Part shown: piece after piece, positions 40,069-50,300 of the stretch
Layout of the letters: each line of letters starts with the position of its first letter
Position numbering within the stretch: the stretch's first letter is position 1
DNA from: Nocardioides sp.
Lineage (GTDB): Bacteria > Actinomycetota > Actinomycetes > Propionibacteriales > Nocardioidaceae
NCBI RefSeq assembly: GCF_030019515.1
Contig: NZ_JASEEQ010000010.1
Span: 124,001 to 188,000, forward strand
DNA: 64,000 nt
Direction: 5' to 3'
Made by a program: the position numbers and the translations under genes
The notes under the pieces: generated by a model
Seen by the model: the letters and a program-made list of their open reading frames with translations, nothing else
Told to the model about the DNA's origin: nothing
Database searches by the model: none

Positions 40069-41763
40069 ATGGCACGCAAGTCGTTCCGCCCCGGTCGCAC
40101 TCTCGTGGTGTTCTTCGTGGTGGTGGCGATCTCCTACGGGCTGGTCGTCCTCGGTGGCACCTGGAAGCCGGAGCTCGGTCTCGACCTCAAGGGCGGCACG
40201 CGGATCACGCTGACCGCGACCGGCAGCCCGACCTCGGGCAACCTCAAGGAGGCCGCAGGCATCATCGACCAGCGGGTGAACGGGTCGGGCGTCGCCGAGG
40301 CCGAGGTGACCACCCAGGGCAGCAAGTACATCGTGGTCGAGATCCCGGGACCGACGTCGAACAGCCTGGTCGAGACCGTCAAGCGTCAGGCGCAGCTGCG
40401 CTTCCGCACCGTGGCCTGCACGAGTCAGTCGCCCGGTCCGTGCGCCACCGCGACCTCGCCGGTGGCGCCGAGCGGCGGCCCGTCGCTCGCGCCCTCGGAC
40501 AACGCGAGCGGCAGCTCGAAGAACCGGCCGGGCATCCTCGCCAAGCCGGCCGCCAAGCCGTCGAAGAGCCCGTCGCCGAGCCCGACGCAGACGACCTCGC
40601 CGTCCGAGACCACCTCGCCGTCCGAGCCGGCCACCGACTCGCCGACCGGCGAGTCGGACGACCCCGCCCAGATGGCGCTGGACTTCATCACGAACCCCGG
40701 CAAGGCCGCGATCGAGGCGTTCAACTCCTACACCTGCCCGGCGACCAAGCCGGTCGTCGACAACGCGGACCGGTTCCTGGTCACCTGTGGCACCGAGGCC
40801 GAGGGCGACGCGGGCGTCAAGTACCTCCTCTCGCCGGCCGCGGTCGAGGGCACCGACCTGAACAGCGCCGACGCCGTCGTCCCCTCGCAGTCGGTGTCCT
40901 GGATCGTCCAGCTCTCGCTGGGCGGCGAGGGCAAGAGCGTCTTCGCGGAGCTGTCGCGGCAGATGGCCGGCACCGGCCAGCAGTTCGCGGTGGTCCTGGA
41001 CGGCCAGGTGATCTCGAGCCCGGTCTTCACGGGCGTCATCCCGAACGGCGACGCCCAGATCACCGGCAACTTCACCAAGACCTCGGCCCAGGCGCTCGCG
41101 ACCAGCCTGAAGTACGGTGCGCTGCCGATCGCCTTCGAGAAGGAGGGCACCTCGGTCGAGCAGATCGGCGCGTCGCTGGCCGGCGACCAGCTCTCCGCGG
41201 GCATCCTCGCGGGCATCGTCGGCCTGCTGCTGGTGATGCTCTACTGCCTGGTCTACTACCGGGGCCTCGGCCTGGTGGTGATCGCCTCGCTCCTCGTCGC
41301 CGGAGTCGTGACGTACTCGATGGTGCTTCTGCTCAGCCAGACAGCCGGCTTCACGCTGACGCTGCCCGGCATCGCCGGCCTGATCGTCGCCGTCGGCATC
41401 ACCGCGGACTCGTTCATCGTCTACTTCGAGCGGATCCGCGACGAGATGCGCGACGGCAAGTCGATGCGGGTCGCGGTCCAGGCCGGCTGGAAGCGCGCGC
41501 GCGGCACCTGCGTGGCGGCGGATGCGGTCTCGCTGCTCGCCGCGATCGTCCTCTACATCTTCGCCACCGGTGTCGTGAAGGGCTTCGCGTTCACGTTGGG
41601 TCTCTCCACGCTGATCGACCTGGCGATCTTCTTCTGGTTCACCCACCCGATGCTGTCGGTGCTCGGGCGGTACTCGTTCTTCAACCGGGGGCACAAGCTC
41701 TCCGGCCTCGACGCCGAGGCTCTCGGCGTCGACCGGATCAACATCGTGGGAGGGAAGGCCTGA
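40069..41763 (+). CDS. secD: protein translocase subunit SecD
   Basis: 564 residues. First helix near residue 15, then the large extracytoplasmic part with GLDLKGGTRITL near 38, and six C-terminal helices with the conserved LPGIAGLIVAVGITADSFIVYFERIRDE. A Ser/Pro/Thr-rich linker (about 140-205) is an actinobacterial insert. It uses the proton gradient to pull exported proteins. The stop overlaps the secF ATG by one base (TGATG). Confidence 0.95.
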   Translation: MARKSFRPGRTLVVFFVVVAISYGLVVLGGTWKPELGLDLKGGTRITLTATGSPTSGNLKEAAGIIDQRVNGSGVAEAEVTTQGSKYIVVEIPGPTSNSLVETVKRQAQLRFRTVACTSQSPGPCATATSPVAPSGGPSLAPSDNASGSSKNRPGILAKPAAKPSKSPSPSPTQTTSPSETTSPSEPATDSPTGESDDPAQMALDFITNPGKAAIEAFNSYTCPATKPVVDNADRFLVTCGTEAEGDAGVKYLLSPAAVEGTDLNSADAVVPSQSVSWIVQLSLGGEGKSVFAELSRQMAGTGQQFAVVLDGQVISSPVFTGVIPNGDAQITGNFTKTSAQALATSLKYGALPIAFEKEGTSVEQIGASLAGDQLSAGILAGIVGLLLVMLYCLVYYRGLGLVVIASLLVAGVVTYSMVLLLSQTAGFTLTLPGIAGLIVAVGITADSFIVYFERIRDEMRDGKSMRVAVQAGWKRARGTCVAADAVSLLAAIVLYIFATGVVKGFAFTLGLSTLIDLAIFFWFTHPMLSVLGRYSFFNRGHKLSGLDAEALGVDRINIVGGKA

Positions 41764-43001
41764 TGGGCAAGTTCTCGCGCCTGGGCAACCACCTCTACTC
41801 CGGCGAGAAGTCGATCGACTTCGTCGGCCGCAAGTGGCTCTGGTACTCCATCTCCGTCCTCATCATTCTCGGCTCGACCCTCGGCCTGGCCGTCAAGGGC
41901 CTGGACATGGGCATCGAGTTCGTGGGTGGCGCCGAGTACAAGGTCAAGGTCGCCCAGGCCGACCAGGAGCTCGCCGACCAGCTGCGCAACGACATCGCGT
42001 CCACCGGCATCGACGCCGCCCAGCAGCCGGTGGTCACCACCAGCGGCCAGGACGCGATCCTGGTCCAGGTCAAGCCCCTGACCACCGCGGAGAACGCCGA
42101 GATCAAGGACACCATCGCGGCGACGACCGACACCAGCGCGAGCGAGATCAGCGCCACCGAGATCGGGCCGAGCTGGGGCCAGGAGATCGCCAAGCGCGCC
42201 GGCACCGGCCTGGTGGTCTTCCTGGTGCTGGTCGTCCTCTTCATCTGGGCCTACTTCCGCGAGTGGAAGATGTCGGTCGGCGCGATCGTGGCCCTCGCCC
42301 ACGACGTGGTGATCACGATCGGCGTGTATGCACTCTCCGGCTTCGAGGTCACGCCCGCGACGGTCACGGGCCTGCTGACGATCCTGGGGTTCTCGCTCTA
42401 CGACACCGTCGTCGTCTTCGACAAGGTCCGGGAGAACACCAAGAACCTGCGCGAGAGCCGGACGACCTACGCCAAGGCCGCCAACCTCGCGGTGAACCAG
42501 ACACTGGTGCGCTCGATCAACACCTCGGTGGTGGCGCTGATCCCGGTCGGCGCGATCCTGTACGTCGGGGCGGTGCAGCTCGGCGCGAGCACGCTGAAGG
42601 ACCTCGCCCTCGCGCTGTTCGTCGGCATGGCCGCCGGCGCCTACTCCTCGATCTTCATCGCCACCCCGCTCGTGGTCCAGCTCAAGGCCGGCGAGACGGA
42701 CGTGATCCAGGCCGAGAAGCGCGACAAGGCCCGTCAGAAGAAGGTCGAGGCCGACCGCTACGCGACGGTGCCGGCATTCACCGAGGACATGCCGATCCAC
42801 GACGAGCCCGGCGTCGGCCGCGTGCCCGAGGGTGACGGCCCGGTCGCGCGGCCGGCCGACCCGAGCCAGGCGCCGCAGGCCCCCGAGGCCGCCGGTCGCG
42901 GCCGGATCGCGCCCCAGGCGCACGGCCCGGTCCGGCCCTCCACGGCTGCCGGCCGCCAGCAGCCGACCCGCCAGCCGCGCTCCAAGCGGGGCAAGAAGTG
43001 A
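41763..43001 (+). CDS. secF: protein translocase subunit SecF
   Basis: 412 residues. One helix near residue 28, extracytoplasmic domain with GIEFVGGAEYKV, then five helices with LTILGFSLYDTVVVFDKVRENTK, the SecF signature. The last 90 residues are an unusually long, Pro/Ala-rich and finally basic cytoplasmic tail (RSKRGKK end), typical of actinobacteria. The stop overlaps the GTG of apt (GTGA). Confidence 0.94.
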   Translation: MGKFSRLGNHLYSGEKSIDFVGRKWLWYSISVLIILGSTLGLAVKGLDMGIEFVGGAEYKVKVAQADQELADQLRNDIASTGIDAAQQPVVTTSGQDAILVQVKPLTTAENAEIKDTIAATTDTSASEISATEIGPSWGQEIAKRAGTGLVVFLVLVVLFIWAYFREWKMSVGAIVALAHDVVITIGVYALSGFEVTPATVTGLLTILGFSLYDTVVVFDKVRENTKNLRESRTTYAKAANLAVNQTLVRSINTSVVALIPVGAILYVGAVQLGASTLKDLALALFVGMAAGAYSSIFIATPLVVQLKAGETDVIQAEKRDKARQKKVEADRYATVPAFTEDMPIHDEPGVGRVPEGDGPVARPADPSQAPQAPEAAGRGRIAPQAHGPVRPSTAAGRQQPTRQPRSKRGKK

Positions 43002-43555
43002 CGCTGCCCGGATCGGAGATCTCGGGACTCGGCAGAGCGCTCACCCTGATCGCGGACGTACCCGACTTCCCCGAGCCCGGGATCCTGTTCAAGGACATCA
43101 CCCCCCTGCTCGCGGACCACGCGGCACTGTCGGCCGTCGTGGCCGCGCTCGCCGCGCCCGGTCGTGACGAGGCCGGGGTCCCGGTCGTCGACAAGGTGCT
43201 CGGCATGGAGTCCCGCGGCTTCATCCTCGGGGCCCCGGTGGCGCTCGCGCTGGGCGTGGGCTTCGTCCCGGTCCGCAAGGCCGGCAAGCTGCCGCGCGCG
43301 ACGTACGCCGTCTCCTACGCCCTGGAGTACGGCGAGGCCACGCTCGAGGTGCACCAGGACTCGCTCGCGCCGGGGGACCGGGTGCTGCTGGTCGACGACG
43401 TGCTCGCCACCGGCGGGACCGCCCGCGCGACCATCGACCTGGTCGAGAAGTGCGGTGCGAGCGTGCACGCGGTGGCGATCCTGATGGAGCTCGGCTTCCT
43501 GTCCGGCCGCGAGACGCTCGGGTCCGTCCCGCTCACGGCGCTCCTGACCGTCTGA
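42998..43555 (+). CDS. apt: adenine phosphoribosyltransferase
   Basis: 185 residues. Salvages adenine to AMP with PRPP. Seen: VPDFPEPGILFKDITPLL near residue 22, GMESRGFILGAPVALALG, and the PRPP loop VLLVDDVLATGGTA near 128. Start GTG 42998, overlapping the secF stop. The apt gene between secF and rel is a conserved actinobacterial order. Confidence 0.95.
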   Translation: MTLPGSEISGLGRALTLIADVPDFPEPGILFKDITPLLADHAALSAVVAALAAPGRDEAGVPVVDKVLGMESRGFILGAPVALALGVGFVPVRKAGKLPRATYAVSYALEYGEATLEVHQDSLAPGDRVLLVDDVLATGGTARATIDLVEKCGASVHAVAILMELGFLSGRETLGSVPLTALLTV

Positions 43556-43563
43556 GTGGTACG

Positions 43564-43569
43564 TAGACT
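43564..43569 (+). promoter_or_regulatory. leaderless promoter of rel (-10 TAGACT)
   Basis: TAGACT, 6 nt before the GTG at 43576. Confidence 0.62.
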
Positions 43570-43575
43570 GACCGA

Positions 43576-45879
43576 GTGACCGAGGAACGCACCGCCCCGC
43601 CCGAGCAGGAGCGGCGCGCCTCGGAGCCGGCACCGTCGACGCGCAGCATGCGTGCGCGGTTCGCCCGGATGGGCACCCGCAACCAGGGCGCCAACCCGGT
43701 CCTGGAGCCGCTGTTCCGCTCGGTGCGGGCCAACCACCCGAAGGCGGACCTGGCGCTGCTCGAGCGCGCGTACACGACCGCCGAGCGCATGCACGGCACG
43801 CAGACCCGCAAGAGCGGTGATCCCTACATCACCCACCCGCTCGCGGTGACGACGATCCTCGCCGACATCGGCATGACCGAGCCGACCCTGGCCGCGGCGC
43901 TGCTGCACGACACGGTCGAAGACACGCCGTACACCCTCGAGCAGGTGCGGCAGGACTTCGGCGAGGAGATCGCCCAGCTGGTCGACGGCGTGACCAAGCT
44001 CGACAAGGTCAAGTACGGCGACTCCGCGCAGGCCGAGACGATCCGGAAGATGATCGTCGCGATGTCGCGCGACATCCGGGTCCTGGTCATCAAGCTCGCC
44101 GACCGGCTGCACAACATGCGGACCCTGCGCTACGTGCGCCAGGAGACCCAGGAGCGGGTCGCCCGCGAGACGCTGGACATCTACGCGCCGCTGGCCCACC
44201 GGCTGGGCATGAACACGATCAAGTGGGAGCTCGAGGACCTGGCGTTCGCCACCCTGCACCCCAAGATCTACGACGAGATCGTCCGGATGGTCGCCGAGCG
44301 CGCGCCCTCCCGCGACCAGTTCCTGGCCGAGGTGATCGCCCAGGTGGGGGCCGACCTGCGCGAGGCGAAGGTGAAGGCCTCGGTCACCGGACGCCCCAAG
44401 CACTACTACTCGATCTACCAGAAGATGATCGTCGGCGGCCGGGAGTTCTCCGACATCTACGACCTGGTCGGCATCCGCGTGCTCGTCGAGAACGACCGCG
44501 ACTGCTACACGGTCCTCGGAGTGCTGCACTCGCGCTGGAACCCGGTGCTGGGGCGGTTCAAGGACTACGTCGCGATGCCGAAGTTCAACATGTACCAGTC
44601 GCTGCACACGACCGTGATCGGCCCGCAGGGCAAGCCCGTCGAGCTGCAGATCCGCACCTTCGCGATGCACCGGCGTGCGGAGTACGGCGTCGCCGCGCAC
44701 TGGAAGTACAAGGAGGACGGCCGCGCCGGCATCGACACCGACCGCCCCGGCGACCTCGACGACATGACCTGGGTGCGCCAGCTCCTCGACTGGCAGAACG
44801 AGATGGAGGACCCGGGGGAGTTCCTGGAGTCGCTGCGCTTCGAGATCAACCGCGCCGAGGTGTACGTGTTCACCCCGCGCGGCGACGTGATCGCGCTGCC
44901 GACCGGTGCGACCCCCGTCGACTTCGCCTACGCCGTGCATACCGAGGTCGGCCATCACACGATCGGCGCCCGCGTCAACGGCCGCCTGGTGCCGCTGGAG
45001 TCCGGTCTCGAGAACGGCGACGTCGTCGAGGTCTTCACCTCCAAGGCGCCCAACGCCGGCCCGTCTCGCGACTGGCTCGGCTTCGTGAAGTCCCCGCGGG
45101 CGCGCTCCAAGATCCGCCAGTGGTTCACCAAGGAGCGCCGCGAGGAGGCGATCGACCGCGGCAAGGAGCAGATCGCGAAGCTGATGCGCAAGGAGGGCCT
45201 GCCGCTCAAGCGACTGCTGTCCCACGAGTCGCTGACGCTGGCGGCCGGCCACTTCAAGCTCGCGGACGTCTCCGCGCTGTACGCCGCCGTCGGCGAGGGC
45301 AACCTGTCGGCGCAGAGCGTGGTCCGGCGCGTCATCGACGTCCACGGCGGCGACGGCGGCGCTGCCGAGGACCTCGCCGAGGGCGTGACGATCACCGGCC
45401 GCCGCGGCCGGACCAAGGCCCAGCCGGGCGGCGACGCGGGCGTGATCGTCAAGGGCGCTCCGGACGTGTGGGTCAAGCTCGCGAAGTGCTGCACCCCGGT
45501 GCCCCCGGACCCGATCCTCGGCTTCGTCACCAAGGGCGGGGGAGTCTCGGTGCACCGCCAGAACTGCACGAACGCCGCCAGCCTGCAGGCCCAGCCGGAG
45601 CGGCTCCTCGACGTCGAGTGGGCGCCGACCGGCCAGTCCAGCTTCCTGGTCAACATCCAGGTCGAGGCGCTCGACCGGGCCCGGCTGCTCTCCGACATCA
45701 CGATGGCGCTCTCGGACGCCCACGTGGACATCCTCAGCGCCAACCTGTCGACCACCCGCGACCGGGTCGCGAAGAGCCGCTTCACCTTCGAGATGGCCGA
45801 GGCCAAGCACCTCGACAACGTGCTCAAGGCGGTCCGATCCGTGCCCGGCGTCTTCGACGCCTACCGGGTCACGCAGTAG
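43576..45879 (+). CDS. rel: bifunctional (p)ppGpp synthetase/hydrolase Rel
   Basis: 767 residues. Order: HD hydrolase ([25 protein letters not shown] near 110), synthetase ([40 protein letters not shown] near 360), TGS ([24 protein letters not shown]), a central zinc-finger-like helical part with [18 protein letters not shown], and a C-terminal ACT domain. All catalytic sets are intact, so it can both make and break the stringent alarmone. It stands alone behind its own leaderless promoter. Confidence 0.96.
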   Translation: MTEERTAPPEQERRASEPAPSTRSMRARFARMGTRNQGANPVLEPLFRSVRANHPKADLALLERAYTTAERMHGTQTRKSGDPYITHPLAVTTILADIGMTEPTLAAALLHDTVEDTPYTLEQVRQDFGEEIAQLVDGVTKLDKVKYGDSAQAETIRKMIVAMSRDIRVLVIKLADRLHNMRTLRYVRQETQERVARETLDIYAPLAHRLGMNTIKWELEDLAFATLHPKIYDEIVRMVAERAPSRDQFLAEVIAQVGADLREAKVKASVTGRPKHYYSIYQKMIVGGREFSDIYDLVGIRVLVENDRDCYTVLGVLHSRWNPVLGRFKDYVAMPKFNMYQSLHTTVIGPQGKPVELQIRTFAMHRRAEYGVAAHWKYKEDGRAGIDTDRPGDLDDMTWVRQLLDWQNEMEDPGEFLESLRFEINRAEVYVFTPRGDVIALPTGATPVDFAYAVHTEVGHHTIGARVNGRLVPLESGLENGDVVEVFTSKAPNAGPSRDWLGFVKSPRARSKIRQWFTKERREEAIDRGKEQIAKLMRKEGLPLKRLLSHESLTLAAGHFKLADVSALYAAVGEGNLSAQSVVRRVIDVHGGDGGAAEDLAEGVTITGRRGRTKAQPGGDAGVIVKGAPDVWVKLAKCCTPVPPDPILGFVTKGGGVSVHRQNCTNAASLQAQPERLLDVEWAPTGQSSFLVNIQVEALDRARLLSDITMALSDAHVDILSANLSTTRDRVAKSRFTFEMAEAKHLDNVLKAVRSVPGVFDAYRVTQ

Positions 45880-45904
45880 TCCTGCGGTCTGGACCGCGCG
45901 AGAC

Positions 45905-45918
45905 CTACCGATCGGTAG
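45905..45918. promoter_or_regulatory. 14-bp palindrome, possible TetR-type operator
   Basis: CTACCGATCGGTAG is a perfect palindrome, 15 bp upstream of the -10 of the collagen-like gene. TetR-family operators in actinobacteria often have a TACCGATCGGTA centre. No TetR gene is in the window. Confidence 0.45.
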
Positions 45919-45933
45919 TGCGACCGACGGGCC

Positions 45934-45939
45934 TAGGTT
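45934..45939 (+). promoter_or_regulatory. leaderless promoter (-10 TAGGTT)
   Basis: TAGGTT, 7 nt before the ATG at 45947. Confidence 0.55.
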
Positions 45940-45946
45940 GCCCTGC

Positions 45947-46840
45947 ATGCGCATGGTTCGCCTCCCCGGTCGGGCCGGGCTCCTGGCAGCCACCCTCGCC
46001 GTGACCCTCGTCGTCGGCGCTACCTCGGGCGCGGTGGCCGGCCGGCTGATCTCCTCACCCGACATCCAGGACCGCGGGATCAAGTCCCGCGACCTGGGCG
46101 TCAACAGCGTGAGGAACCGCAACCTCGGCCGCGGCGCCGTGACCTGGGAGAGGTCCCTGAACCGCGCGACCCGGCAGCGGATCACCGCCCTCGTGCGCTC
46201 CGGGCCGGTCGGCCCGGCGGGCCCCCAGGGTGAGCCGGGGCTGCCGGGCGGGCCGGGGCCGCAGGGCGTGGCCGGCCCGGAGGGGCCGCAGGGTGGCCGG
46301 GGACTCGTCGGCCCGCCAGGCGGCGGACTCGTCGGCTCCGCGGTCTACGACGCGGGCGACTTCGTGGTCGTCGACGCCGGCTCGATCAGCACCGACGCCT
46401 ACTCCCAGGTGGCGGGAGGCCAGATCGTGCTCCCGGGCCCGGGCACCTACCTGCTGAGCGCGCAGGCCGCGTTCCTCACCGGGCCGGGCTCGCTCTTCTT
46501 CGACGCTCCGGACCCGGCCGGTCTCGATCTGGCCGACCCGGCAGTGCTGGCCGACTTCTACCCGAGCTCGTGCAGCACCTTCTTCGAGCCCATGTGCCAG
46601 GTCAGCATCCCGTACGTCGTGCCGGCCGGCTCGCCGGCCTTCGTGCGGCTCGAGGTGTTCGCGCTGGGGGACCCGGCCGACCTCTGCGGGTGCGAGTCGA
46701 TCCCCGACCGCACGACGATCACGGTGTTCAAGATGGACGACGACCCCAGGGTGCTGCGACCCGTCCGCGCACCCCGCCTGACCGGGCTCGAGCTGCGGGC
46801 GTTGCGCGAGCGGCTTCGCGATCTGCGCGGCCCCAGGTAG
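45947..46840 (+). CDS. secreted protein with a short collagen-like repeat
   Basis: 297 residues. A signal peptide (about 1-30: RLPGRAGLLAATLAVTLVVG) is followed by a basic segment, then about 14 Gly-X-Y triplets (residues 85-125, GPVGPAGPQGEPGLPGGPG and more), then a beta-rich domain of about 140 residues with four cysteines in two pairs (PSSCSTFFEPMC and LCGC). The layout, a short collagen stretch before a globular head, resembles surface proteins of spore-formers and actinobacteria; the trimerising role is inference. Start ATG 45947 is set by the leaderless -10. A palindrome upstream may bind a repressor. Confidence 0.8.
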   Translation: MRMVRLPGRAGLLAATLAVTLVVGATSGAVAGRLISSPDIQDRGIKSRDLGVNSVRNRNLGRGAVTWERSLNRATRQRITALVRSGPVGPAGPQGEPGLPGGPGPQGVAGPEGPQGGRGLVGPPGGGLVGSAVYDAGDFVVVDAGSISTDAYSQVAGGQIVLPGPGTYLLSAQAAFLTGPGSLFFDAPDPAGLDLADPAVLADFYPSSCSTFFEPMCQVSIPYVVPAGSPAFVRLEVFALGDPADLCGCESIPDRTTITVFKMDDDPRVLRPVRAPRLTGLELRALRERLRDLRGPR

Positions 46841-46861
46841 CGCCGAGGCGGCTGCGGCGCT
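46839..46861. terminator. short hairpin between convergent genes
   Basis: AGCGCCG and CGGCGCT arms, 7 bp, 9-nt loop, between the collagen-like gene and the convergent DUF349 gene. Confidence 0.5.
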
Positions 46862-48105
46862 CAGCTGAAGTCGGCGCTGGCCCGCTTGGCGGTCTCGAGG
46901 AACATCTGTCGTGACGCGAGGTTGTCCTCGAGTTCCTTGACCTTCCGCTCGTTCCCCGCGGCCCTGGCACTCTCGAGATCGGCCTCGACCTGGGCGATCG
47001 CGGCCTCGAGCTTGGAGACCATGTCGTCGGCGCGGGCGGACTTCTCGGGATCCGAGCGGCGCCACTGGTCCTCCTCCACGCCGCGGATCTCCTGCTCGAC
47101 CTTGCGGATCCGGCCCTCGAGCTCCTTCATCCGGTCGCGGGGGACCTTGCCGGCGGCATCCCACCGCTCGGCGAGGTCGCGGAAGGCCCGCTTGGCGGCC
47201 TCCAGGTCGGCCCCCTCGGACCTCAGGGCGGGCAGCAGCGCCTCGGCCTCGACGAGCAGCTGCTCCTTCACCACGGCGTTGGCGGCGAACTCCTGGTCCT
47301 GCTCGGCCGCAGCGGCGTCACGTGCGCCGAAGAACGCGTCCTGGGCGCCACGGAAGCGCTTCCACAGGGCATCGTCCACCTCGCGGGGCGCAGGGCCGGC
47401 CGCCTTCCACTGGCGCATCAGGTCGCGGTAGCGGCCCGCGGTGGGGCCCCACTCGGTGGAGGTGGCGAGCTCCTCGGCCTCCGCCGCCAGCCGCTCCTTG
47501 ACCGTCCGGGCGGCGTCGCGCTTCTCGTGCTGCTCGGAGAAGTGCGCCTTGCGCCGTCGGGTGTACGCCGTGCGCGCGGTGGAGAACCGGCGCCACAGGG
47601 CGTCGTCGGAGGAGCGGTCGATGCGGGGCAGCGCCTTCCACTCGTCGAGCAGCTCGCGCATCCGGTTCGCGCCGTTGCGCCAGTCCGAGCCCTCGGCGAG
47701 CCGCTCCGCCTCCTCGACGATCCGCTCCTTGCTGGCCCGCGACCTCGCGGACCTCTCGGCGCGCTCGACCTTCCTGGCCTCACGCTGCTCCTCGAGCACC
47801 GGACCGAGCGCGTCCAGCCGCGCGGCCAGGGCGGCGAGGTCGCCCACGGCGTTCGCCTCGTCGACCTGGGTGCGCACCGTGCGCACGGACGCGGCGGCCT
47901 CGTCCGGCGACATCACCCCGGACTGCACCCGCTTCTCGAGCAGCTCCACCTCGAACGCGAGCGCGTCGTAGCGCTCGGTGAAGAACTTCAACGCCTCAGC
48001 CGGGGTGCCCTCGGGGTACTGGCCGACGGGACGCTCCCCGTCGGCCGTCCTGACGTAGACGGTGCCGTCGTCGTCTACTCGGCCCCACTGATGGCTAGTC
48101 ACCAC
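46861..48105 (-). CDS. DUF349 domain protein
   Basis: 414 residues, strongly charged and helical, with three DUF349 repeats (about 130-200, 205-275, 285-355; recognisable by W-x-x-A-x-R-x-R-x-L-x-x-x-W-K, e.g. NRMRELLDEWKALPRI and RYRDLMRQWKAAGPAP) and an N-terminal RVDDDGTVYVRTADGERPVGQYPEG. The end is a coiled coil. Members of this family are poorly understood; the helical, charged layout suggests scaffolding or RNA or protein binding. Two GTG codons in a row (48105 and 48102) can start it. It is divergent from the glyoxalase-like gene. Confidence 0.88.
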   Translation of the reverse strand: MVTSHQWGRVDDDGTVYVRTADGERPVGQYPEGTPAEALKFFTERYDALAFEVELLEKRVQSGVMSPDEAAASVRTVRTQVDEANAVGDLAALAARLDALGPVLEEQREARKVERAERSARSRASKERIVEEAERLAEGSDWRNGANRMRELLDEWKALPRIDRSSDDALWRRFSTARTAYTRRRKAHFSEQHEKRDAARTVKERLAAEAEELATSTEWGPTAGRYRDLMRQWKAAGPAPREVDDALWKRFRGAQDAFFGARDAAAAEQDQEFAANAVVKEQLLVEAEALLPALRSEGADLEAAKRAFRDLAERWDAAGKVPRDRMKELEGRIRKVEQEIRGVEEDQWRRSDPEKSARADDMVSKLEAAIAQVEADLESARAAGNERKVKELEDNLASRQMFLETAKRASADFS

Positions 48106-48256
48106 GTTGTCCCGGTTCCCTCGATGTGCGATGTGCGATCGACGTCCGCCGGCGGCGGCGCGCAGGAGCCCATGCTAGTCATGAAGCCGGGTCGCTCGCC
48201 CGCTGTCGGCGCGGGGCGGCCCTCGCACCGATGCGACGCCGGTCCGGCGCGCTCGA

Positions 48257-48262
48257 TAGTCT
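48257..48262 (+). promoter_or_regulatory. leaderless promoter (-10 TAGTCT)
   Basis: TAGTCT, 6 nt before the GTG at 48269. Confidence 0.58.
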
Positions 48263-48268
48263 GCCCGG

Positions 48269-48940
48269 GTGCTGATCGCCGGATTCCCCGCAGGCCCGTG
48301 GGGCACGAACTGCTACGTGGCGGCCACCGGCCCAGGTAGCGAGTGCGTGATCGTCGACCCCGGCAAGGACGCCACGGACGGCATCGCAGAGGTCGTGCGT
48401 GAGCACCGGCTCAAGCCGGTCGCGGTGCTCGTCACCCATGGCCACGTCGACCACATGTGGTGCGTGGCGCCGGTCGCCGGCACGTACGACGCCACGGCGT
48501 GGATCCACCCCGAGGACCGGCACCTGCTCGAGGACCCGACGGCCGGCATGTCCCCGGACACCGCCCGGATGCTGCTCGGCGGCGACTACGACTTCGCCGA
48601 GCCCGACGACGTCCAGGAGCTCACGGACCTCCAGGAGCTCGAGCTGGCGGGGCTGCGCTTCGTCGTCGACCACACGCCGGGCCACACCCGCGGATCGGTC
48701 ACGTTCCGGTCGCCCTACGACCGTGCGGACGTGTCGGAGGTGATGTTCTCCGGCGACCTGCTGTTCGCGGGCTCGATCGGCCGCACCGACCTGCCGGGCG
48801 GCGACCACGCCACGATGCTCCGGAGCCTGGCCCAGAAGGTGCTCCCGCTGGCCGACGACGTGGTCGTGCTGCCGGGCCACGGCGAGCAGACGTCCATCGG
48901 TCGCGAGCGTGCGACCAACCCCTTCCTCCAGGATCTCTGA
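48269..48940 (+). CDS. metallo-beta-lactamase-fold hydrolase, glyoxalase II-like
   Basis: 223 residues. The zinc-binding THGHVDHM near residue 56, VDHTPGHTRGS near 135, SGDLLF near 162 and LPGHG near 203 give a full metal-ligand set. By place (between rel and hisS) it matches the glyoxalase II-like gene of mycobacteria. It likely hydrolyses a thioester, possibly of mycothiol or another thiol; the substrate is not decided. hisS starts 1 bp after its stop, so the two are co-transcribed. Confidence 0.9.
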   Translation: MLIAGFPAGPWGTNCYVAATGPGSECVIVDPGKDATDGIAEVVREHRLKPVAVLVTHGHVDHMWCVAPVAGTYDATAWIHPEDRHLLEDPTAGMSPDTARMLLGGDYDFAEPDDVQELTDLQELELAGLRFVVDHTPGHTRGSVTFRSPYDRADVSEVMFSGDLLFAGSIGRTDLPGGDHATMLRSLAQKVLPLADDVVVLPGHGEQTSIGRERATNPFLQDL

Positions 48941-48941
48941 C

Positions 48942-50300
48942 ATGGCCAAGCCCACCCCGCTCAGCGGGTTCCCCGAGCTGCTGCCCGAGCAGCGCTTCGT
49001 CGAGCAGCAGGTCGTCGACACGCTCCGGCGCACGTTCGAGCTCTACGGCTACGCGGGCATCGAGACCCGGGCCGTCGAGCCGCTGGACCAGCTGCTGCGC
49101 AAGGGCGACACCTCCAAGGAGGTCTACGTCCTCCGCCGGCTGCACGAGGAGTCGGCAGAGGGGCACTCCGGCATCGGGCTGCACTTCGACCTGACCGTGC
49201 CGTTCGCGCGCTACGTGCTCGAGAACGCCGGGAAGCTCGAGTTCCCGTTCCGCCGCTACCAGATCCAGAAGGCCTGGCGCGGTGAGCGGCCCCAGGAGGG
49301 CCGCTACCGCGAGTTCACCCAGGCCGACATCGACGTCATCGGCCGCGACGAGCTGCCGTTCCACCACGACGTCGAGGTCACGCGGGTGATGGTCGACGCA
49401 CTGAACCGACTGGACTTCCTCCCGGCCTTCCGGCTGCAGGTCAACAACCGCAAGCTGATCCAGGGCTTCTACGCCGGCCTGGGCGTCACGGACACCGACG
49501 AGGCGATGCGGATCGTCGACAAGCTCGACAAGCTGCCGGTCGAGAAGGTGCGCGCGATGTTGGTCGCCGAGGCGGGCGTCGCCGAGACGACCGCCGACCG
49601 GGTGCTGTCGCTGGCGACGATCCGCGCCACGGACGACTCCTTCATCGCCGCCGTGCGGGCGCTCGGCGTCGAGCACCCGCTGCTCGACGAGGGTCTGGCC
49701 GAGCTCGGTCAGCTGGTCCGGGCGTGTGCCGACCTCGTCAGCGACCGGGTGCAGGTCGTCGCGGACCTGTCGATCGCGCGCGGCCTCGACTACTACACCG
49801 GCACGGTCTTCGAGACCCGGCTCGACGGCTACGAGTCGCTCGGATCGATCTGCTCCGGCGGCCGCTACGACGCGCTCGCGTCGGACGGCCGCACGACGTA
49901 TCCGGGCGTCGGCATCTCGCTCGGCGTCAGCCGGGTGATCGTGCCGCTGATGGCGCACACCGGCCTGACGGCCGGCCGCAAGGTGCCGAGCGCAGTCGTG
50001 GTCGCGGTCGTCGCCGAGGAGTCGCGACCCGAGAGCGAGGCGGTCGCCGCCGCCCTGCGTGCGCGCGACATCCCCTGCGAGGTCGCGCCGAGCGCACAGA
50101 AGTTCGGCAAGCAGATCCGGTACGCCGAGCGCCGGGGCATCCCGTACGTCTGGTTCCCGGACCAGGCCCAGGTGAAGGACATCCGGTCGGGGGAGCAGCT
50201 GGCGGCCGACCCCGCCTCCTGGACCCCACCCGAGGCCGACCTGCGACCGCGGGTGGTCTCGACGAGCTCGACCAACCAAGCACAGGAGACGAATCAGTGA
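48942..50300 (+). CDS. hisS: histidine--tRNA ligase
   Basis: 452 residues. Class II core: [29 protein letters not shown] (motif 2 region) near residue 100, the histidine motifs [15 protein letters not shown] near 285 and [10 protein letters not shown], and a C-terminal anticodon domain. The ATG at 48942 starts at the conserved [12 protein letters not shown]. The stop overlaps the aspS GTG (GTGA). The last 20 residues are a Thr/Ser-rich extension. Confidence 0.96.
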   Translation: MAKPTPLSGFPELLPEQRFVEQQVVDTLRRTFELYGYAGIETRAVEPLDQLLRKGDTSKEVYVLRRLHEESAEGHSGIGLHFDLTVPFARYVLENAGKLEFPFRRYQIQKAWRGERPQEGRYREFTQADIDVIGRDELPFHHDVEVTRVMVDALNRLDFLPAFRLQVNNRKLIQGFYAGLGVTDTDEAMRIVDKLDKLPVEKVRAMLVAEAGVAETTADRVLSLATIRATDDSFIAAVRALGVEHPLLDEGLAELGQLVRACADLVSDRVQVVADLSIARGLDYYTGTVFETRLDGYESLGSICSGGRYDALASDGRTTYPGVGISLGVSRVIVPLMAHTGLTAGRKVPSAVVVAVVAEESRPESEAVAAALRARDIPCEVAPSAQKFGKQIRYAERRGIPYVWFPDQAQVKDIRSGEQLAADPASWTPPEADLRPRVVSTSSTNQAQETNQ

